Source: Malus domestica
Lineage: Eukaryota; Streptophyta; Magnoliopsida; Rosales; Rosaceae
DNA length: 64,000 nt
Assembly: GCF_042453785.1 (NCBI RefSeq)
Contig: NC_091674.1
Span: forward strand, 28,097,501 to 28,161,500
Direction of reading: 5' to 3'
This document shows, one piece after another, positions 60,048 to 64,000 of this stretch. A program made the position numbers and the translations under genes. The stretch's first letter is position 1; the number at the start of each line of letters is the position of its first letter. The notes below the pieces were generated by a model. It searched no databases and was not told the origin of the DNA. It worked only from the letters and a program-made list of their open reading frames with translations.

Positions 60048-60690
60048 TTTTTTTAATTTTATTATGCTTATATATCCTTCAACTTGTACAGATGAAAGGG
60101 TGATGATCCTGAAAATTATTAGGATATTGAAAAATAATTTGATCCGAATGACGAAGGAGAGACGTAATAATTCCAAAAGGTGAACAAACGTGACCGGAAA
60201 TGATAATCATAAACATATAGATACGGCTACTGCTGCCCAGATTATGGTTCCAAGATTACTAACTTCAAGCAAATATGTAGGTAGCTTCTGTAGAAGTAAA
60301 ATCGATGACACGTGGCAATCATGCAGCACACTTCTATGTCCTTAAGTAATTATATTGCAGCCAAACAAATTACAAAGCAAAGAATGATTTCAGTTGAGTA
60401 GAGTATGGTTAAGTAGCAAAATCAAGAAAGAAATTAAGAGAAAAAGGAAGAATAATCAAATTAATTAACTGGTGTGGTGGTGGGAGGTGTGGCGGCGCAC
60501 GTTCATGTAGGCTAATGATCATCACGAAGCCCTCTTAATAATCAATTAAAAGAAATAATTATGTGTTTAGGAGGATCCATTAATACATCTTGTAACTCTC
60601 GCTAGGTAATAATTAGGCACGCACAGTGAACAATGAATGAATAACACTCCTAAACACTCCATATTCATGCATGGGATTTTTATCCATGCG
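60048..60690 (+). promoter_or_regulatory. Proximal promoter of the RKD gene
   Basis: Sequence between the TIR element and the TATA box. It contains a perfect RY motif CATGCATG at 60,666-60,673 (bound by B3 factors of the ABI3/FUS3/LEC2 group in other genes) and GACACGTGGC at 60,307, a strong ABRE/G-box core. These are motif matches only. Confidence 0.5.
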
Positions 60691-60700
60691 ATATATATAC
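60691..60700 (+). promoter_or_regulatory. TATA box of the RKD gene
   Basis: ATATATATAC stands 108-117 bp before the start codon and 40 bp before the CT-repeat leader. Confidence 0.55.
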
Positions 60701-60737
60701 CCACTACTCGTCTCTTCTCCTTCCTCATCCTCCTGTA

Positions 60738-60740
<3 letters not shown>

Positions 60741-60802
<62 letters not shown>
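60741..60802. repeat. (TC)n microsatellite in the RKD leader
   Basis: An uninterrupted TC run of 62 bp ends six bases before the RKD start codon. Any frames across it (Leu-Ser or Glu-Arg repeats) are artefacts. Confidence 0.92.
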
Positions 60803-60806
<4 letters not shown>

Positions 60807-60807
60807 A

Positions 60808-62130
60808 ATGGCTAGTCATTCACCAATGGGTTGGCTGGCCAAGTACGACGTCGTCAAGGATCGTGGTGAAGACCCATTTTTCTTCCCACATCAACCTACA
60901 TTTCCCTCTGTTCATGATTTCCGGTGTGTGAATATTATGGACTTTTGCATACACACACACACACATATATATATTTCATCGTGTTTTACTTTTAAGTGTT
61001 TTTTTTATTTTTTTTAATTTCTTGTGGATGTTAATTATTTTAGGGGGTATGCATGCGATTGGCAATTTGATTTGCCAATAGTACAAGATCATAGATTTCC
61101 TGATCATCCTCTTCCTTCACTCGAGAGCTGTGTGAATATTGATCCTATTTACTCCTCACTTGACATTCTACCAATCCGAACTGTATTGCAAGGTGTGTTT
61201 TCAGTATTACGGTTAGTACTTTTGACGTCTTTGATATACGGTTGAAGTTAATCTAATGAATAAAAAATTAAGCAGATGATGAAATTTTCTTCGGAAATGG
61301 AAACGCGTTGTTTGGAGTTAATTCTAATGATTTATGTGGTGGGTTAACTGAGATTAATCACAATCATCATCAGCAATTTCAACAACAGCAGCAACCTCCA
61401 TTGCTTCTGACTTGCAAGAACGATGAAAATGGAATTACGGACATGAACGATTCGAGGGAAGCGAGGGATAAGGCGATTAGTGAGAGGCCACACTCTTCTA
61501 AAAGACATAGATCATCAAGCTCTTCCCTCTCTTCCTCCAAAATGTTGTCAAGACAGACCATTTCCCAGTACTTCTACATGCCAATCACTCAGGCTGCCAA
61601 GGAACTCAACGTAGGGCTAACTCTTCTGAAGAAAAGGTGTCGAGAGTTGGGCATTCGTCGTTGGCCTCATCGGAAGTTGACCAGCCTTCAAACCCTAATC
61701 CGAAACATTCAGGTCAATAGGCGTTACATATTTGTACGTGTTCGTGTCTGATTCGAAAAAAAATGAATGTGTAGCGATTATATCGTTTTTATGCATGCAG
61801 GAGTTAGGAAAGGAAGGAGAGGAGGGCGAAGAGAAGCTTCGAAACGCGATCGTGTTGCTGGAGATGGAGAAGAAGCTGCTGGAGGAAGCTCCTGATATGC
61901 AGCTTGAGGACAATACGAAGCGTCTAAGGCAGGCATGCTTCAAAGCAAATTACAAGAAGAGGAAGATCATGGGGACGAAGGTTATGGAAAAATCACAATC
62001 ATCTTTTAGTTGCAGCAACAGTCAGTATCCAACAAGTTCGATGGATGCTAACGAGGAAGACGAAGAAATCAAGTCTCTATTGTCTGACTCTTTTTCCTCG
62101 AATAACAATGCATGCATCACTCTATTTTAA
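60808..62130 (+). CDS. RKD: RWP-RK (RKD-type) transcription factor
   Basis: Four exons (60,808-60,923; 61,044-61,192; 61,276-61,712; 61,801-62,130), all with GT-AG borders, give 343 residues. Residues 177-234 are the RWP-RK domain: [40 protein letters not shown], then WPHRK (signature RWPHRK at 217-222). A Gln/His-rich stretch (about 117-130) and a Ser run precede it, and a heptad-like helix ([12 protein letters not shown], about 248-260) follows. The length and lack of a PB1 domain place it in the RKD, not NLP, subfamily. RKDs are nuclear regulators of egg-cell identity and early embryo development in Arabidopsis; in Citrus an RKD is tied to nucellar embryony. The start is the first ATG after the CT leader. 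Confidence 0.93.
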
Positions 62131-62857
62131 ATTTTAATCAGTTGGATTTTCTTTTTAATTTATTTTTAATTTATTTTTCATGTTTTTTTTATATTTTAAT
62201 TTATTTTTATTTTTATAATTTTCCTCATCAGACTTCATGTTTTTCGATTTTAATTTTAGTGATATATTATGAGTGTTTAACTTCATGAGCAATGGGGCTC
62301 TGAATTGAATACAGTTGATCCAAATCCAAATCCAAATTTATGTTATATTCTGTTTTAATACTTAATTTGCACAAAAGGGAAAATTCGACTTTAGCACAAG
62401 TTATTTAATTTTGAATTTCTTCCTCAATAAATTGACTGAGATAATGGCATTTTTACATCATGCTATACGAAAATTTTAATGGCATTTATACTATAAAATG
62501 TAAATACATGTGTGGGTCTCACAATAAAATCCACAAGCATCAACGATTAGAAATTAGTGATGCAAGTTACTTCCAATGCTCTTGCAAAGTTGGTCGAACA
62601 GGACATATGGTCAAGTGATTACGCGAAATATTGTCTCATTCGCGATACAAACACTTATACTTGGCACCTTGTATTGCGTTTGAAAGAATAATTTGAAGTG
62701 TCTCAAGCTTATAGAAGCATTTTCTGAAGGAAAAATTCTTCTTGAGGAAGCATTTTCAAGAATTTGGCAAAAGCTTTTTAATAAAATGTTTAACTTGTTT
62801 ATAATAAGGGTTTAACGTGTTTATAATAAAAACATTTAGCTCTGGCCGGAAGTATAT
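62131..62857. other. RKD 3' flank
   Basis: An AT-rich region with an imperfect TTTTTAATTTATTTTT tandem at about 62,150-62,215. At 62,690-62,840 weak GAAGCATTTTC...AAAAGCTTTTT sequence may be a further diverged MITE copy. No gene is seen. Confidence 0.4.
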
Positions 62858-64000
62858 GCCCAGATTGACGAGCTCTTCCTTCGCGCTGCGGCGAATAAAA
62901 ATGCTTATGTGTTTATAAGGTTCTTGTCCCTCGCCGTCGCTCTTTCCCCATGAAAAAACATCACATATTCCCGCCAATTCTTCGACCAAATACCAAAGCC
63001 GACGGCTTTTGACTACAACAAAATGATAAGAGCTTACTCCAAGAGCGACTCGCCGGCGGAGGGGTTTTATCTGTTCAGATATTTGCGGCGGCGCGGCCTT
63101 TTAGCTGGCTCTATGGCGTCGTCTTTCGTCATCAAGTCTTGCATTAGAGTTTCGTCGTTGGTGGGTGGGATTTAGGTGCATGCTAGGATTTTGAGAGATG
63201 GGCATCGATCAGATAGTCTTTTGCTCACGGCATTGATGGGCTTGTATTCGACTTGTGGTAAGCATGATGAAGCGTGTAAAGTGTTTGATAAATGCTGAAG
63301 AGAGATACTGTGGCCTTGGGTTTGTTTGAGATTATGCAGAGTGAGGTTCATAGGTGTGAGCCTGATGACGTTACGTGTTTACTTGTGCTCCAAGCGTGTG
63401 CCAGCTTGAACGCGTTGGAGTTTGGCAAACGGGTTCATAAGTACATCGAAGAACATGGTTATGGTGGTGCTTCAAATTTGTATGACTCTCTTGTATTGAT
63501 GTATTCACGGTGTTGGAGTTTGGATAAGGCGTATGGGGTGTTTGAGGGAATGCAATATAAGAATGTGGTTTTGTGGAGTGCGATGATTTCTGGGTTGGCG
63601 GTGAATGGTTATGGTAGAGAAGCTATTGAAGCGTTTGGAGAGATGCAGAAAATGGGTGTTTTACCTGATGATCAGACTTTTACTGGGTCTTTGTGCTTGC
63701 AGCCATTGCGGTTTGGTTGATGAAAGGATGATGATTTTCGATCGTATGAGCAAAGAGTTTGGGGTAGTGCCTAATATCCATCACTATGGGCGCATGTTTG
63801 ATCTTTTGGGTCGTGCTGGTCGACTTGATCAGGCCTATCAGCTCATAACATCGATGAACATGAAACCAGATCCGACAATATGGAGGACCTTACTTGGGGC
63901 TTGCAGAATTCACGGCAATAATTCCCTTGCGGAACGAGTGGTAGGCAATTTGATTGAACTCAAGGCTCAAGAGGCAGGGGATTATGTCCTGTTGATGAAT
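62858..64000 (+). pseudogene. PPR protein (PLS/DYW-class, At3g47530-like) pseudogene, 3' end outside window
   Basis: Homology can be read from about 62,858 (FLRAAANKNAYVFIRFLSLA) through PTAFDYNKMIRAYSKSDSP, DPTIWRTLLGACRIHG and on to the window edge at AQEAGDYVLLMN. The PLS-type PPR series, the LLGRAGRLDQAYQLI block and the IHG.....AERV region belong to the E-type C-terminal part of this family, which normally edits organelle RNA. The reading frame is broken: TGA at 62,951-62,953 and TAG at 63,173-63,175 (a Gln-to-stop change by context, in GI*VHARIL). A one-base loss near 63,290 shifts frame, and the protein then jumps from RDTVA to LGLFEIMQ, indicating a deletion of about 20 codons. A small frameshift follows near 63,690. 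The gene seems long inactive unless a sequencing artefact is involved. Confidence 0.85.

Overview
The window is plant nuclear DNA: AT-rich, gene-poor, intron-containing genes, plant-only gene families, and many short non-autonomous transposons. The codon usage, the transposon families (foldback elements with GGATCC-rich ends, a tRNA-derived SINE whose box B reads GGTTCGATT) and the closeness of the gene products to rosaceous proteins suggest a Rosaceae genome, most likely apple or pear (Maleae). The species is an inference from memory; no search was run.

Eight intact protein-coding loci and one pseudogene can be supported. They are: an R2R3-MYB of subgroup 1 (9.7-13.4 kb, +); a MINI ZINC FINGER microprotein (32.8 kb, +); a GASA/Snakin cysteine-rich peptide (39.6-40.3 kb, +); a GT47 exostosin-family glycosyltransferase (43.5-45.6 kb, +); a CLE45-like signalling peptide precursor (46.3-46.6 kb, -); a RING-CH E3 ubiquitin ligase with two membrane segments and seven coding exons (48.5-51.2 kb, -); an EMB514/DUF3223 protein (54.8-56.3 kb, +); an RWP-RK (RKD) transcription factor (60.8-62.1 kb, +); and a decayed PLS-type PPR gene running off the right edge (62.9-64.0 kb, +). 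Most act in development, hormone response or the cell surface, but nothing suggests a functional cluster. The neighbours look independent, and only 39-56 kb is reasonably gene dense.

The rest is dominated by mobile DNA, much of it with boundaries that can be placed to the base. A 2.09-kb non-autonomous LTR retrotransposon (14,399-16,483, minus orientation) has two 248-bp LTRs differing at 4 sites, a 5-bp ACTTG target duplication, an initiator-Met-type primer site and a polypurine tract. A 1.49-kb element with a 9-bp target duplication sits inside intron 1 of the MYB gene. A 925-bp Mutator-like element with long terminal inverted repeats (TIRs) lies at 8,118-9,042. A hAT-like element is nested inside a foldback MITE at 3,479-4,133. 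A 199-bp MITE (9-bp duplication) is at 4,313 and a 148-bp hAT-type MITE (8-bp duplication) at 29,562. A ~0.95-kb TIR element carrying about a dozen TACCCAT-like motifs occurs twice (18.2 kb and 59.1 kb), the second copy about 640 bp upstream of the RKD promoter. One TTTTAAAATGACTGAAA-type foldback family is present at least six times, and SINEs of two families are scattered through the window.

The points most worth checking are the CLE45-like peptide, the RKD promoter (RY motif, TATA box, (CT)n leader and upstream TIR element), the transposon that forms three quarters of the MYB first intron, the intact small LTR element with an antisense open frame, and the GC-AG intron in the E3 ligase.
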